From the NCBI GenBank assembly GCA_964461885.1, contig CAYWVY010000008.1, positions 1 through 44,733 on the forward strand: a DNA stretch of 44,733 nucleotides. The letters are read 5' to 3'. Origin of the DNA: UBA288 sp964461885 (GTDB lineage Archaea; Halobacteriota; Methanomicrobia; Methanomicrobiales; Methanospirillaceae). Each line of letters starts with the position of its first letter. Positions within the stretch are counted from its first letter, which is position 1. The notes beneath the pieces were generated by a model that saw nothing but the letters and a program-made list of their open reading frames with translations, was not told the origin of the DNA and ran no database searches. Positions 16,482-24,508 of the stretch are shown one piece after another. A program made the position numbers and the translations under genes.

Positions 16482-17390
16482 TCAGATCCACGGACGGAGA
16501 TGGGATCCCCCGTAGGACGAGAGTCCGCAGGTCGGGTAGGGGCGCACGCCGTGGACCGCGGCGAGGAGGCCCCCGTATACGGCTGATGCCGCGAAGCTGA
16601 AGACGCCGTGCCGTTCCTCCCAGCTATCGTAACTCGGGAGCGGCAGCCTGGTCGCGGGGTCCCGGTACCGGGTCAGGAACTCGGCCGCCGGCCGACAAAC
16701 GGGTCGTAGAGTGAGATGACGAACTCAATGTCGTGGACGCCGTCGTAGCGGCTCCAGAGCGCGAAGAGGACGAGCGCGATCTCGTCCTCCAGGATCGGGT
16801 ACTGCGGCCTGCCGTCGAGGTCGATCCAGGGATGCCAGGTGGGACCCGAGTGTCCCGTCGGGGTGATACTTGTGGAAGAGACGCACCTCTCGGGCGCGAT
16901 CATCCGTTCGCAGAACCGGAAGAAGTGCCGGGTCACGCCGTAATAGCGTGCCGCATCGAGACCGATGGAGACGAAGGCGCCGGCGCACGGCCAGGCATGC
17001 GCGTAACTGCTGTGGTTGAACGCATAGATGTCCAAATCACACGAACTCAAGATGGCGCCGCGGTTGTCGATCTGGGTGCGGAGCACGAGCAGGCTTCGCT
17101 TGAATGCGTCCACGACGACGGGTGGCAGATCGGCTAAATCGATCTGGCTCCTGTTGACCCAAACCCGGCAGATCTGGTCGGCCTGGTCGAGGAGAGCGCC
17201 GGGCCCGGCGGTGCAGGGCGATCACCTCGCCCATGGACGTCCTATGCAGAGCCAGTAATGGATCGCTGAGGTCTGTGCAGGTTCGATACGGACATGCACG
17301 CCGATCGCCGAGTCGACCGGCCCGTGCGTCACGGGGTATTGGACCGTTTCCGCCACTCCCCCTGGTAGAATCGGCTGATATCCGTTCCCC
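16482..17390 (-). pseudogene. Decayed GH15 glucoamylase
   Basis: Read on the minus strand, pieces of a glycoside hydrolase family 15 protein appear in family order but in changing frames. They are: TVQYPVTHGPVDSAIGVH (about 17350-17300), HYWLCIGR then SMGEVIALH in another frame, VWVNRSQIDLADLP and RSLLVLRTQIDNRGAI, FHKYHPDGTLGS in a second frame, TWHPWIDLDGRPQ and EDEIALVLFALW back in the first, and RDPATRLPLPSYDSWEERHG in a third, ending at a stop at 16482. At least four or five frameshifts are needed. The family's WPRDGA motif has become WPCAGA, and the C-terminal part with the second catalytic acid is missing. An intact copy would hydrolyse alpha-glucans or oligosaccharides. No functional product is expected. 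Confidence 0.75.
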
Positions 17391-17506
17391 CGGACACGCC
17401 CGGATCCGGAACGGCGGCTGGCGGGATCTCCAGGGTCGTGGGGCGTTGCCGGCCTGGGGCCGTCACCGACGGTCCGCAGGTCGATTGCCCGTCTCCCGGG
17501 GGTCGG

Positions 17507-17923
17507 TCACCGGACGACGAACCGCCCCGTCATCGTCGTCGGGTGCGGGTCGCACCGAAAGAAGTAGGTGCCGGGCGCCGTCGGCGCGACGAAGGAGTAG
17601 GTCGTGATCTCAGGGCCGGTGATGATCGGCCCCATGAAGATCGTTGTCGAGGCCGAAGAGTCCGTGTAGACCGCGATGCTGTGCGGTACCCCTGCGTCGT
17701 TGTTCGTGAAGGTGATCGTCACGCCCTCGCCGGCCGGGACCGTGATCTCGGACGTGTTGAAGGCCATGCTCTCGGCCGTGACCGCGAGGGTCGCGCCGCC
17801 GGCGGCAGGAGACGTGACCCCGGGCGTCGTCGTGTTCGTCGTGAAGGGAGTCGTGCAACCGCTCGCGAGGATGCAAGAGAGCACCACGCCTGCAACGAGA
17901 AGGCTCAACGTGGATCTGTGCAT
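17507..17923 (-). CDS. Blue-copper (plastocyanin/halocyanin-like) lipoprotein
   Basis: A 138-residue exported cupredoxin. The signal ends in a lipobox (LASGC, Cys 23), so it is probably membrane-anchored. A Thr-rich linker leads to a single cupredoxin domain with type 1 copper ligands visible as His in VPHSIAVY and Cys-x2-His-x4-Met in RCDPHPTTM. Such proteins carry single electrons outside the membrane. No obvious redox partner is adjacent, although a CcdA-type protein lies 2 kb away. The ATG at 17923 fits a TATA box 28 nt upstream; the upstream in-frame ATG at 17944 does not. Confidence 0.85.
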   Translation of the reverse strand: MHRSTLSLLVAGVVLSCILASGCTTPFTTNTTTPGVTSPAAGGATLAVTAESMAFNTSEITVPAGEGVTITFTNNDAGVPHSIAVYTDSSASTTIFMGPIITGPEITTYSFVAPTAPGTYFFRCDPHPTTMTGRFVVR

Positions 17924-17947
17924 GCACCGACGGTGCGGTGCCAAGGA

Positions 17948-17956
17948 TGTAAAAAG
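17948..17956 (-). promoter_or_regulatory. TATA box of the cupredoxin gene
   Basis: CTTTTTACA on the minus strand, centred about 28 nt before the ATG at 17923. Confidence 0.5.
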
Positions 17957-18021
17957 TTTTTCGCACTCCGGCCGCTCCGTGGTGGCGGCCCTGGGAGGGG
18001 GCGTGGTACGTCGCCCAGCCC

Positions 18022-18597
18022 TCAGCTCAGACCAGCTTCGCGGCCGAGCTCGAACGCCCGGTGGTTCAGCTCGACCGTCTTCGGCGGGACCGAACGCTCG
18101 ATCGCAGCGAGGATGGATTCGGGTGCGATTGGGAGCAGGTGGGAGGCGACGCCGATCAGCACGACGTTCTGCACCAGTTCGGAGCCGGCCTCGCGGGCGA
18201 TCGCCGCGGCGTCAACAGCGAGGGGATTGAACGGCGCGAGCCGCGCCATGCACTCCGCAGGGGATGGCATGGGCAGCTGCTGGGTGAAGACCGGCGTCGG
18301 TGTGATGATCCCGGTGTTCGTGACCACGCGCCCCTCCGGCTTCAGGAAATGCCGGTACCGGAGCGCCTCGAGCAGGTCGAACGAGAGCAGGAGATCGGCC
18401 GAGCCCGGGTCTATCAGCGGCCCGAACTGGCCGTCGATCCGGACCGAGCACTCGACCGACCCCCCGCGCTGGGCCATCCCGTGCGTCTCGGCGCCGCGGA
18501 CGGACCGGCCCTCGACCACGCAGGCCTCGCCAAGGACGTTCGAGGCGAGGATGGTCCCCTGGCCGCCGACGCCGACGATCATGACGTCATAGCTCAT
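18022..18597 (-). CDS. iorB: Indolepyruvate:ferredoxin oxidoreductase, beta subunit
   Basis: A 191-residue gamma-domain-type subunit of the 2-oxoacid oxidoreductase family. It begins SYDVMIVGVGGQGTILASNVLGEA, the glycine-rich motif of this subunit, and contains RGAETHGMAQRGGSVECSVR, a hallmark of IorB. With IorA it oxidises aryl pyruvates such as indolepyruvate and phenylpyruvate to acyl-CoA with ferredoxin, or runs in reverse to make aromatic amino acids from aryl acids, as reported for methanogens. The ATG at 18597 overlaps the iorA stop by 4 nt. Confidence 0.92.
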   Translation of the reverse strand: MSYDVMIVGVGGQGTILASNVLGEACVVEGRSVRGAETHGMAQRGGSVECSVRIDGQFGPLIDPGSADLLLSFDLLEALRYRHFLKPEGRVVTNTGIITPTPVFTQQLPMPSPAECMARLAPFNPLAVDAAAIAREAGSELVQNVVLIGVASHLLPIAPESILAAIERSVPPKTVELNHRAFELGREAGLS

Positions 18598-20378
18598 GCG
18601 GCACCTCCCTTCGCCGGGGGCCGGCCTTCCCGGCCGATGGCCCCCTGTGGGCAGAGGGCGGCGCAGACCCCGCAGCCCGAGCAGAGCGCGGTGATCGTCG
18701 CTGTCTCCCCCTCGAATGCGAGCGCCGGGCAGCCGAAGCGGAGGCAAATCCGGCAGCCCGAGCAGGCCGACGGGTCGACCGTGAAGTGGGGCCGGGAGAC
18801 CTTCGCCCGCCGCTCGTTGATGACGCAGGGTTTCTTCGCGATCACGACCCGGACGCCCCGCCGCCCCTTCGCCTCGCGGAGGGTCACGAGGAGGCCGGTC
18901 ATGTCGTACGGGTCCACGGTCTCGACCCAGGCCACGCCGCAGGCCCGGCAGAGCGCTTCGAGCGAGACCTGCGGCGAGGGCTCGCCGGTCGCGGTCCGCC
19001 CGGTCGTCGGGTTTGGCTGGTGCCCGGTCATGGCCGTGGTCCGGTTGTCCAGGATCACCACGAGCATGTTCGCGCCGTTGTAGACCGCGTTCACGAGGCC
19101 CGGCAGCCCTGTATGCAGAAACGTCGAGTCGCCGATCGTGGCGACCACGTCGCCGCCGGCCGTCTGCGCGATCCCTGATCCGACCGTGATCGACGCGCCC
19201 ATGCAGATCGTGGTGTCCACGGCCCCGAGCTGGAGCCCGAGGGTGTAGCAGCCGATGTCGGACGGGAAGACCCCGTCCCGGAAGACCCGCTTCATCGCGT
19301 AGAAGACCGCGCGGTGGGAGCAGCCGGCGCAGAGGATCGGGGGCCGGGGTGGAAGCCCCTCCTCGGGAGCGGGAGGAGGGGGGGAGGCCCCCAGATAGCC
19401 CGCCGCCGCGAGCGCGGCCCGGACCACGGCGGGCGAGAGCTCACCTTCGGACGGGACGTGGCCCGTCCGCTTGCCCGAGACCCGGACGCAGCCGGCGACC
19501 TGCCGGACCTGCTCCTCGACCACGGGCGCCCCCTCCTCGACCACGAGCACCTCCTCGTGCTCCAGGCAGAAGCAGCGGAGCTGCTCGGGGTCGAGGGGAT
19601 AGGCGCGGACTGTGAAGAGCGAGACATCGTCGGGCAGCACCTCGCGGACGTAACTGGCCGCGATGCCGCTCGCGACCACGGCCCGCGGGCCGCGCACGAC
19701 CGCCTCGTTATACCCGAGCTCGATCAGCCGCTCCCGGATCCGCGGCTGTTTCTCGTTCAGCCGGCGGTGGAGCACCCGGGTATGGGCGGGGATCACGACG
19801 TACTGCCGCGGGTCGCGGCGGAAATCAGCCCCGGCGTGCGGAACGGAGATCGGGCCGAGTTCGACGTCGGCCTTCGAATGGCAGATCCGCGTCGTCGGCC
19901 GGAAGAGCACGGGCAGGCCGAACTCCTCCGAGAGAGCGAAGGCGCCCCGGAGAAGGGCGTGCGCCTCCTCGATGGTCGTCGGGTCGAGGCAGGGGAGGCC
20001 GGCCATCGCGGCGTAGAGCCGGCTGTCCTGCTCGTTCTGGGACGAGTGCGCAAACGGGTCGTCGGCCGAGAGGACCACGAACCCCCCCGTCACGCCCGTG
20101 TACGCGCTCGTCAACAGCGGGTCGGCCGCGACGTTCAGGCCGACGTGCTTGGTCGTGAAGAGCGATCGGACACCGCACCAGGCCGCAGCCAGCGCGTTCT
20201 CGAACGCGACCTTCTCGTTGGTCGACCACTCGACATGCACCCCCTCCGGCCGTTCGGCCCGGAGCAGGTCGATCACCTCGGATGAGGGCGTGCCCGGGTA
20301 CCCGGCCACGAACCCGACCCCGCCCTCGAGGGCGGCGTGGGCGATCGCCTCGTTGCCCAGCAGATACTGACGTGCCAT
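18594..20378 (-). CDS. iorA: Indolepyruvate:ferredoxin oxidoreductase, alpha subunit
   Basis: A 594-residue thiamine-diphosphate enzyme. The N-terminal pyrimidine-binding domain has LLGNEAIAHAALEGG and GYPGTPSSEVIDLL. The middle shows CAGCSHRAVFYAMKR, and the TPP-binding motif GDSTFLHTGLPGLVNAVYN is followed by DNRTTAMTGHQPNP. The C-terminus has two 4Fe-4S ferredoxin motifs, CSGCRICLRFGCP and CSGCGVCAALCP. Length and domain order match archaeal IorA. The ATG at 20378 gives the conserved N-terminus; a GGGAGTGG purine tract precedes it and an AATATT box lies near 20420. It leads the iorA-iorB operon. Confidence 0.93.
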   Translation of the reverse strand: MARQYLLGNEAIAHAALEGGVGFVAGYPGTPSSEVIDLLRAERPEGVHVEWSTNEKVAFENALAAAWCGVRSLFTTKHVGLNVAADPLLTSAYTGVTGGFVVLSADDPFAHSSQNEQDSRLYAAMAGLPCLDPTTIEEAHALLRGAFALSEEFGLPVLFRPTTRICHSKADVELGPISVPHAGADFRRDPRQYVVIPAHTRVLHRRLNEKQPRIRERLIELGYNEAVVRGPRAVVASGIAASYVREVLPDDVSLFTVRAYPLDPEQLRCFCLEHEEVLVVEEGAPVVEEQVRQVAGCVRVSGKRTGHVPSEGELSPAVVRAALAAAGYLGASPPPPAPEEGLPPRPPILCAGCSHRAVFYAMKRVFRDGVFPSDIGCYTLGLQLGAVDTTICMGASITVGSGIAQTAGGDVVATIGDSTFLHTGLPGLVNAVYNGANMLVVILDNRTTAMTGHQPNPTTGRTATGEPSPQVSLEALCRACGVAWVETVDPYDMTGLLVTLREAKGRRGVRVVIAKKPCVINERRAKVSRPHFTVDPSACSGCRICLRFGCPALAFEGETATITALCSGCGVCAALCPQGAIGREGRPPAKGGAA

Positions 20379-20470
20379 GGACCACTCCCGTGGAGGGCCG
20401 CTCCAGCGGCCCCGTTCAGGAATATTGCCCGGGCGAGGATACAAAGGCGTCTGTTGGACGCCATCGATAA

Positions 20471-20480
20471 TCTATAAGAA
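20471..20480 (+). promoter_or_regulatory. Box A promoter of tRNA-Ile
   Basis: TCTATAAGAA lies about 40 nt before the mature tRNA 5' end, so transcription should begin near 20501 with a short 5' leader. Confidence 0.5.
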
Positions 20481-20513
20481 CCGGGACGATGGATCTAGTA
20501 GGGTAACCCGAAG

Positions 20514-20587
20514 GGGCCCGTAGCATAGCTAGGTGGTGCGCCCGGCTGATAACCGGGAGGCCATGAGTTCGAATCTCATCGGGCCCA
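20514..20587 (+). tRNA. tRNA-Ile (anticodon GAT)
   Basis: The acceptor stem GGGCCCG (20514-20520) pairs with CGGGCCC (20580-20586), followed by discriminator A. The anticodon stem CCCGG/CCGGG encloses the loop CTGATAA with anticodon GAT. The T arm is ATGAG-TTCGAAT-CTCAT. There is no intron, and CCA is not encoded. It decodes AUC/AUU. Confidence 0.93.
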
Positions 20588-20597
20588 TTCACGCCCT

Positions 20598-20607
20598 GTT
20601 TTTTATC
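20598..20607 (+). promoter_or_regulatory. T-tract ending tRNA-Ile that also forms the next TATA box
   Basis: GTTTTTTATC begins about 11 nt after the tRNA and should terminate it. The same bases are centred 26-27 nt before the ATG at 20630 and read as a TATA box for a leaderless transcript. Confidence 0.45.
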
Positions 20608-20629
20608 GTTTCCCCGGCAATCTCTTCTC

Positions 20630-21082
20630 ATGGAGCGCTCGCTCGTGATCGTCATCGTGCTCGGCCTCGTGGCCGCGGCTGCTCTTCTCCTCGTCTCGCC
20701 CTACCTCTCGCTGATCGCTGTGGTTATCACCGGGATCGCGGTGATGGCGCTCGCGATCGGGCGCGACACCCGGGATCTCCCCGACATCGAGATCTCGCTC
20801 GCCGAGGACGCGCGGTCGGTAACGCTCCGGAACAGGGGGAACGCGCCCGCGCACCAGGTGCACGTCTCGGTTGTCCCGATCGACGTCGAGGCCGACCTCC
20901 CCACGCTCGCGGTCGAGGTGGTTCATGAACTGCCGCTTCCCGAGCAGATGACCGAGGTGAAGGTGATCGTGGCCTTCAAAAACAGCAAGGGTCAGCCCTT
21001 CCACCGGACCGCACTCCTCTCGGCCCTCCACGGTCAGGACGACCCCCTGCGGCCCGCGTTCGGGATCTTCGGCTGGAAGTAG
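20630..21082 (+). CDS. Membrane-anchored protein of unknown function
   Basis: A 150-residue protein with two N-terminal hydrophobic segments (ERSLVIVIVLGLVAAAALLL and LSLIAVVITGIAVMALAIG), followed by a soluble domain of about 100 residues. That domain looks like an all-beta, CARDB-like or immunoglobulin-like module: EISLAEDARSVTLRNRGNAPAHQVHVSVVP contains the NRGNAPA turn common in such folds (quoted partly: LRNRGNAPAHQV). No enzyme motif is seen. Topology would place the domain on one membrane face with both ends on the same side. It has its own promoter immediately after tRNA-Ile. Confidence 0.75.
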   Translation: MERSLVIVIVLGLVAAAALLLVSPYLSLIAVVITGIAVMALAIGRDTRDLPDIEISLAEDARSVTLRNRGNAPAHQVHVSVVPIDVEADLPTLAVEVVHELPLPEQMTEVKVIVAFKNSKGQPFHRTALLSALHGQDDPLRPAFGIFGWK

Positions 21083-21086
21083 GGTC

Positions 21087-21614
21087 TCACCCGTGGATGT
21101 ACTCGAGCGTGATCCGGAGCGCGTCGAGCAGCGCCTCCTGCCCCTCGAGGTACTGCCGGAGCGCCCGGTAGAGCATGAAAAGGAGCTCGGGTCCATACAC
21201 GTCGAGCGCCTCCTCGGGGGCGATGGGAACGAGCAGGCTGTCGACGAGCACGGTGTCGTTCGAGAACATCAGTTCGGCCAGGGTGCCGTCGGCATGGAGG
21301 ACGCAGAACTGGTCCGTGACCGCCTTCTCCGGGTTGTCCGGGCGAAACGGCATGGGGTCGGTCCGACCGAGGATCAGCATCTTCCCGGGGAAGAAGGTCT
21401 GGTCGAACATCTCGCCCGCAACGTCGATCTTGCCCCGGGCCATCACCTCGAGGCCGGCGGCCGGCACGATCGCGGCGGCAATCGTGGCCATCCGGGCGAG
21501 CAGGGCGGCCTCGTTCTTCTGCACGGCGTCCGCGGCCTCCGCAATCGCGTCCCGGCTCGCGTCGATACGTTCCTCAAGGGCGGCGAGCCCGCGCTCGATC
21601 TCGTCGTTCGTCAT
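21087..21614 (-). CDS. Hypothetical protein with N-terminal coiled coil
   Basis: A 175-residue soluble protein that I do not recognise. Residues 1-50 are strongly helical with heptad character (DEIERGLAALEERID, AIAEAADAVQKNEAALLARM). The rest has a mixed fold with MLILGRTDPMPFRPDNPEK and a helical C-terminus (LLFMLYRALRQYLEGQEALL). An in-frame ATG at 21641 could be the start instead, adding 9 residues. It is divergent from nadX across a short promoter region and convergent with the membrane protein gene, with 4 nt between stops. Confidence 0.7.
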   Translation of the reverse strand: MTNDEIERGLAALEERIDASRDAIAEAADAVQKNEAALLARMATIAAAIVPAAGLEVMARGKIDVAGEMFDQTFFPGKMLILGRTDPMPFRPDNPEKAVTDQFCVLHADGTLAELMFSNDTVLVDSLLVPIAPEEALDVYGPELLFMLYRALRQYLEGQEALLDALRITLEYIHG

Positions 21615-21670
21615 CCACCAGGATTCGGCGGCGCACGACATCAGGCTTGTTGCCCGGCGCGCCCCACCGA

Positions 21671-21680
21671 TCTTATACTC
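21671..21680 (+). promoter_or_regulatory. TATA box of the nadX operon
   Basis: TCTTATACTC, centred 25-28 nt before the tandem ATGs at 21701 and 21704. Read on the other strand (GAGTATAAGA) it might also serve the divergent gene. Confidence 0.5.
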
Positions 21681-21700
21681 TCTCAAGACCACACACTACC

Positions 21701-22459
21701 ATGATGCGGGTCGGGCTCCTCGGCTGCGGCAACATCGGCCACCTGCTCGCGGCTCACGCTAAGGGCTTCGCGGTCACGGCCCTCTACGATCTGGTCCCCG
21801 AACGTGCCCACGAGCTCGCGCAGCGTTCGGAAGGGATTGCGTACGACTCGTTCGAGGCGTTCGTCGGCGCAGACGTCGACCTCGTGGTCGAGGCCGCCTC
21901 GATCAGGGCCGTGCGGGCCCACGGGGAGACGGTACTCGGCGCAGGCAAGGACTTCGTCGTGATGTCGGTCGGCGCTCTCGCCGATCGGGGTTTCCGCGCG
22001 CGCCTCCGTGAGGCGGCAATCGCGTCCAGGCGGCGAATTTACATCCCGAGCGGGGCCGTGATGGGCCTGGACAATCTCAAGGTCGGCCGGATCGGCGGGA
22101 TCGATACTGTAGTCCTCAAGACCACCAAGAGCCCAGCGTCGCTCGGGCTCCAGGTGTCCGAGCGAACACTCGTCTTCCGCGGGCGCGCGGGCGATTGCGT
22201 GCAGTTGTACCCCAAGAACGTCAACGTCTCGGTCGCGCTCGAGCTCGCGACCGGGAGCGAGGTCCAGGTCGAACTCTGGGCGGACCCGGCCGTGGACCGG
22301 AACATCCACGAGATCTCGGCCGAGGGGGCCTTCGGAGACGCCTATCTCAGAATCGAGAACGTGCCGAGCCCCGACAATCCGGCCACGTCGTACCTCGCGG
22401 CCCTCTCCATCCTGGTCTTGCTCCGTGACCTCAGCGAGCCGATCGTGGTGGGGACGTGA
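21701..22459 (+). CDS. nadX: L-aspartate dehydrogenase
   Basis: A 252-residue NAD(P)-dependent enzyme making iminoaspartate from aspartate, the first step of NAD synthesis in archaea that lack NadB. The N-terminal Rossmann motif is GLLGCGNIG. VVEAASIRAVR and YIPSGAVMGLD are typical of the family, and DRNIHEI contains the catalytic His. The next gene is nadC, but nadA, which would condense iminoaspartate with dihydroxyacetone phosphate, is not in the window. ATG 21704 is an equally possible start. It overlaps nadC by 4 nt (GTGA). Confidence 0.92.
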   Translation: MMRVGLLGCGNIGHLLAAHAKGFAVTALYDLVPERAHELAQRSEGIAYDSFEAFVGADVDLVVEAASIRAVRAHGETVLGAGKDFVVMSVGALADRGFRARLREAAIASRRRIYIPSGAVMGLDNLKVGRIGGIDTVVLKTTKSPASLGLQVSERTLVFRGRAGDCVQLYPKNVNVSVALELATGSEVQVELWADPAVDRNIHEISAEGAFGDAYLRIENVPSPDNPATSYLAALSILVLLRDLSEPIVVGT

Positions 22460-23307
22460 CCGCGGTGCAGCTCGTGCGCCTGCTCGCGTTCGTCGAAGCA
22501 GACGCGCCGTTCGGGGACGTGACCTCGGAGGCCGTGCTCGACGGCGGCGACTGCACGGCGTGGCTCCGGTTCCGCGAGACGGGGATCGCCGCCGGGCTCG
22601 CCGAGGCCGAAGCCCTCTTCGCCCATTACGGCGCCGCGGTGGAGCGCTGCGCCGAAGACGGCAACCGGGTCGCGGCGGGAGCGGTCGCGCTCGCGATCGA
22701 GGGGCCGGTCAGGGGGGTGCTCCTCGTCGAGCGGACGGCCCTGAACCTGGTCGGCCGAATGAGCGGGATCGCGACTGCGACAGCCCGGTACGCGGCGCTG
22801 GCGAGGGAGAGCGACCCGCGTGCCCGGGTCGCCGCCACGCGCAAGACCGCGCCTGGCCTGGGCCTGCTCGACAAGAGGGCCGTTCTCCTCGGCGGGGGCG
22901 ATCCCCACCGCTTCACGCTCTCGGACGGCGTGCTGATCAAGGACAACCACCTCGCCCTCGTCTCGATCGAGGAGGCGGTCCGGCGGGCCCGGGCCTATAC
23001 GGCGTACAAGACAGTCGAGGTCGAGGTCGAGACGGCGGACGAGGCCGTCCGGGCCGCCCGTGCCGGCGCCGACATCGTGATGCTCGACAACATGACCCCC
23101 GGCGGGGCAAAGGAGGCCATCGACGCGCTCGCGGCCGCCGGGCTGCGCGACCGGGTCCGGGTCGAGATCTCGGGTGGCGTCACGGAGGCGACCATCGGCG
23201 CCTACGCGGTGGCCGGCGCGGACCTGATCAGCGTGGGGGCCCTGACCCACTCGGTCCGGTCGCTGGACCTGACCCTCGAGGTCTCCACGCCCCGACAGGC
23301 GGATTGA
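22456..23307 (+). CDS. nadC: Quinolinate phosphoribosyltransferase (carboxylating)
   Basis: A 283-residue type II PRTase that converts quinolinate and PRPP to nicotinate mononucleotide, CO2 and pyrophosphate. Diagnostic segments are APFGDVTSEAVL, ERTALNLVGRMSGIAT, ATRKTAPGLGLLDKRAV, GGGDPHRFTLSDGVLIKDNH, VEVEV and ADIVMLDNMTP, then EISGGVT, all normal for NadC. The GTG at 22456 overlaps the nadX stop. It is the second gene of a run with the zinc-ribbon, DUF2117 and nreA genes, which follow with little or no spacing. Confidence 0.93.
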   Translation: MTAVQLVRLLAFVEADAPFGDVTSEAVLDGGDCTAWLRFRETGIAAGLAEAEALFAHYGAAVERCAEDGNRVAAGAVALAIEGPVRGVLLVERTALNLVGRMSGIATATARYAALARESDPRARVAATRKTAPGLGLLDKRAVLLGGGDPHRFTLSDGVLIKDNHLALVSIEEAVRRARAYTAYKTVEVEVETADEAVRAARAGADIVMLDNMTPGGAKEAIDALAAAGLRDRVRVEISGGVTEATIGAYAVAGADLISVGALTHSVRSLDLTLEVSTPRQAD

Positions 23308-23331
23308 AGTCGGGGCGGCCCCATCTCTGTC

Positions 23332-23520
23332 ATGGACGATGCCCGACCGATCCGCCACCTCGACCCCGCCGGCGAGACCCGCGTCTGCCCCGACTGCGGG
23401 TACGGGCGGGGGTTTCATTTCACGCTCCTCCCCTTCGACGACGCCGGGGGTCGTCCGGTCGTCCTCTGCTGCCCCGAATGCGGGGCCCGCTTCGATCTTG
23501 GCTGGCGGGTCCGGCTGTAG
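23332..23520 (+). CDS. Small zinc-ribbon protein
   Basis: A 62-residue protein with two CPxC knuckles, CPDCG at about residue 19 and CPECG at about residue 48, spaced for a single zinc ribbon. The strands between them (FHFTLLPFDDAGGRPVVLCC) suit such a fold. No other domain is present. It lies between nadC and the DUF2117 gene on the same strand, 24 nt after nadC, and probably belongs to the same transcript. A role in nucleic-acid or protein binding is possible but not shown by the sequence. Confidence 0.8.
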   Translation: MDDARPIRHLDPAGETRVCPDCGYGRGFHFTLLPFDDAGGRPVVLCCPECGARFDLGWRVRL

Positions 23521-23524
23521 CCTG

Positions 23525-24508
23525 GTGCTCCATGGGCCCGAAGTGATCGACTCGGGCGAGGCCGCCCGCCTCATCGCGGCGCTCCGGCCGGCGAGGGTCG
23601 TGGTCGCCGGGGTGATGGGGCGGTGTGCGGCTGAAGAGCAGGGGCTCCTCTCCTGCTGGACCGGGGAACGCCCGTCCGCGGCGCTCGAGGCCGACCCGGC
23701 GGCCGTGCTCGCGAACCGGGGGCGTTCGCCGGAGTCGGGGCGGATCTTCGGCGAGGGGGTCGCGGCCCGGCTCCGCCGGCCGCTCATCCAGCTGGAATTG
23801 GCGGACAAGACCGTGATCGACTGGAACGGGGCCGGCGGGGAGGCGGTCGCACGACGGCTCGGGTGGCGGCTCGAGGCCCGGACGGCCATTCTCCCGGCGC
23901 CGGCAGGTAACCGGCGCGTGATCCGGGGGTGCCGGCCCGGCGACGCCGTGCTCGTGGACGGGCTCGTGGTCGGCCGGGCCACCGCGGACGAGGTGGTGCT
24001 CGCCTCCGACGGCGAGGGGATCGTCGCTGAGCGGGGGTGCCGGCTCAAGGAGCACGGCGTCGAGAAGCTCCGGCGGCGGGGGCCGATCGCCCTCCCCGGG
24101 GCCTGGTGTACTGCCGGGCCGCTCCGCGCGTCCCCCCCCGCAGGGGGGCCCCGGAGGCGGAGGACCGGCCGCGTGCTCGTGCTCGACCACGACGCGGTCG
24201 CGCTCTACCACCGCCTCGCCGACGACCTCTGCGGCCTGCTCGCGATCGGTGACGATACGACCGCGGCGGCGCTCCACCTCGGCGCCCACCTGGGTCTCCC
24301 CGTGCTCGGGATCACCGACGGCGACGGCGACGGGCTCGTGGCGGACTGCGGGGGCGCGCCGGGCTCGCTCGTCCTCCGGGCGATCGACGGGCGCGACGAC
24401 GACCTCGGGTGGGAGCTCGCCGCAGGCTGCGACGGCCGAACGGTCGAGTGGGAGGCGTTCGTCGCGGGCGCACGGCGCTTCCTCGAGGGGCGGGCCCGGG
24501 TGGTCTAA
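23525..24508 (+). CDS. DUF2117-like protein
   Basis: A protein of about 327 residues resembling the archaeal DUF2117 family, whose function is not established. The N-terminus VLHGPEVIDSGEAARLI and the following PARVVVAGVMGR (Rossmann-like start) are the recognisable parts, with IGDDTTAAALHLGAHLGLPVLGITDGDGDGL later (quoted partly: LPVLGITDGDGDG). A GTG at 23525, four bases after the previous stop, gives this start; the motif begins immediately, so the exact start is uncertain. The stop overlaps the nreA ATG by one base. Found mainly in methanogens, to my knowledge. Confidence 0.7.
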   Translation: MLHGPEVIDSGEAARLIAALRPARVVVAGVMGRCAAEEQGLLSCWTGERPSAALEADPAAVLANRGRSPESGRIFGEGVAARLRRPLIQLELADKTVIDWNGAGGEAVARRLGWRLEARTAILPAPAGNRRVIRGCRPGDAVLVDGLVVGRATADEVVLASDGEGIVAERGCRLKEHGVEKLRRRGPIALPGAWCTAGPLRASPPAGGPRRRRTGRVLVLDHDAVALYHRLADDLCGLLAIGDDTTAAALHLGAHLGLPVLGITDGDGDGLVADCGGAPGSLVLRAIDGRDDDLGWELAAGCDGRTVEWEAFVAGARRFLEGRARVV

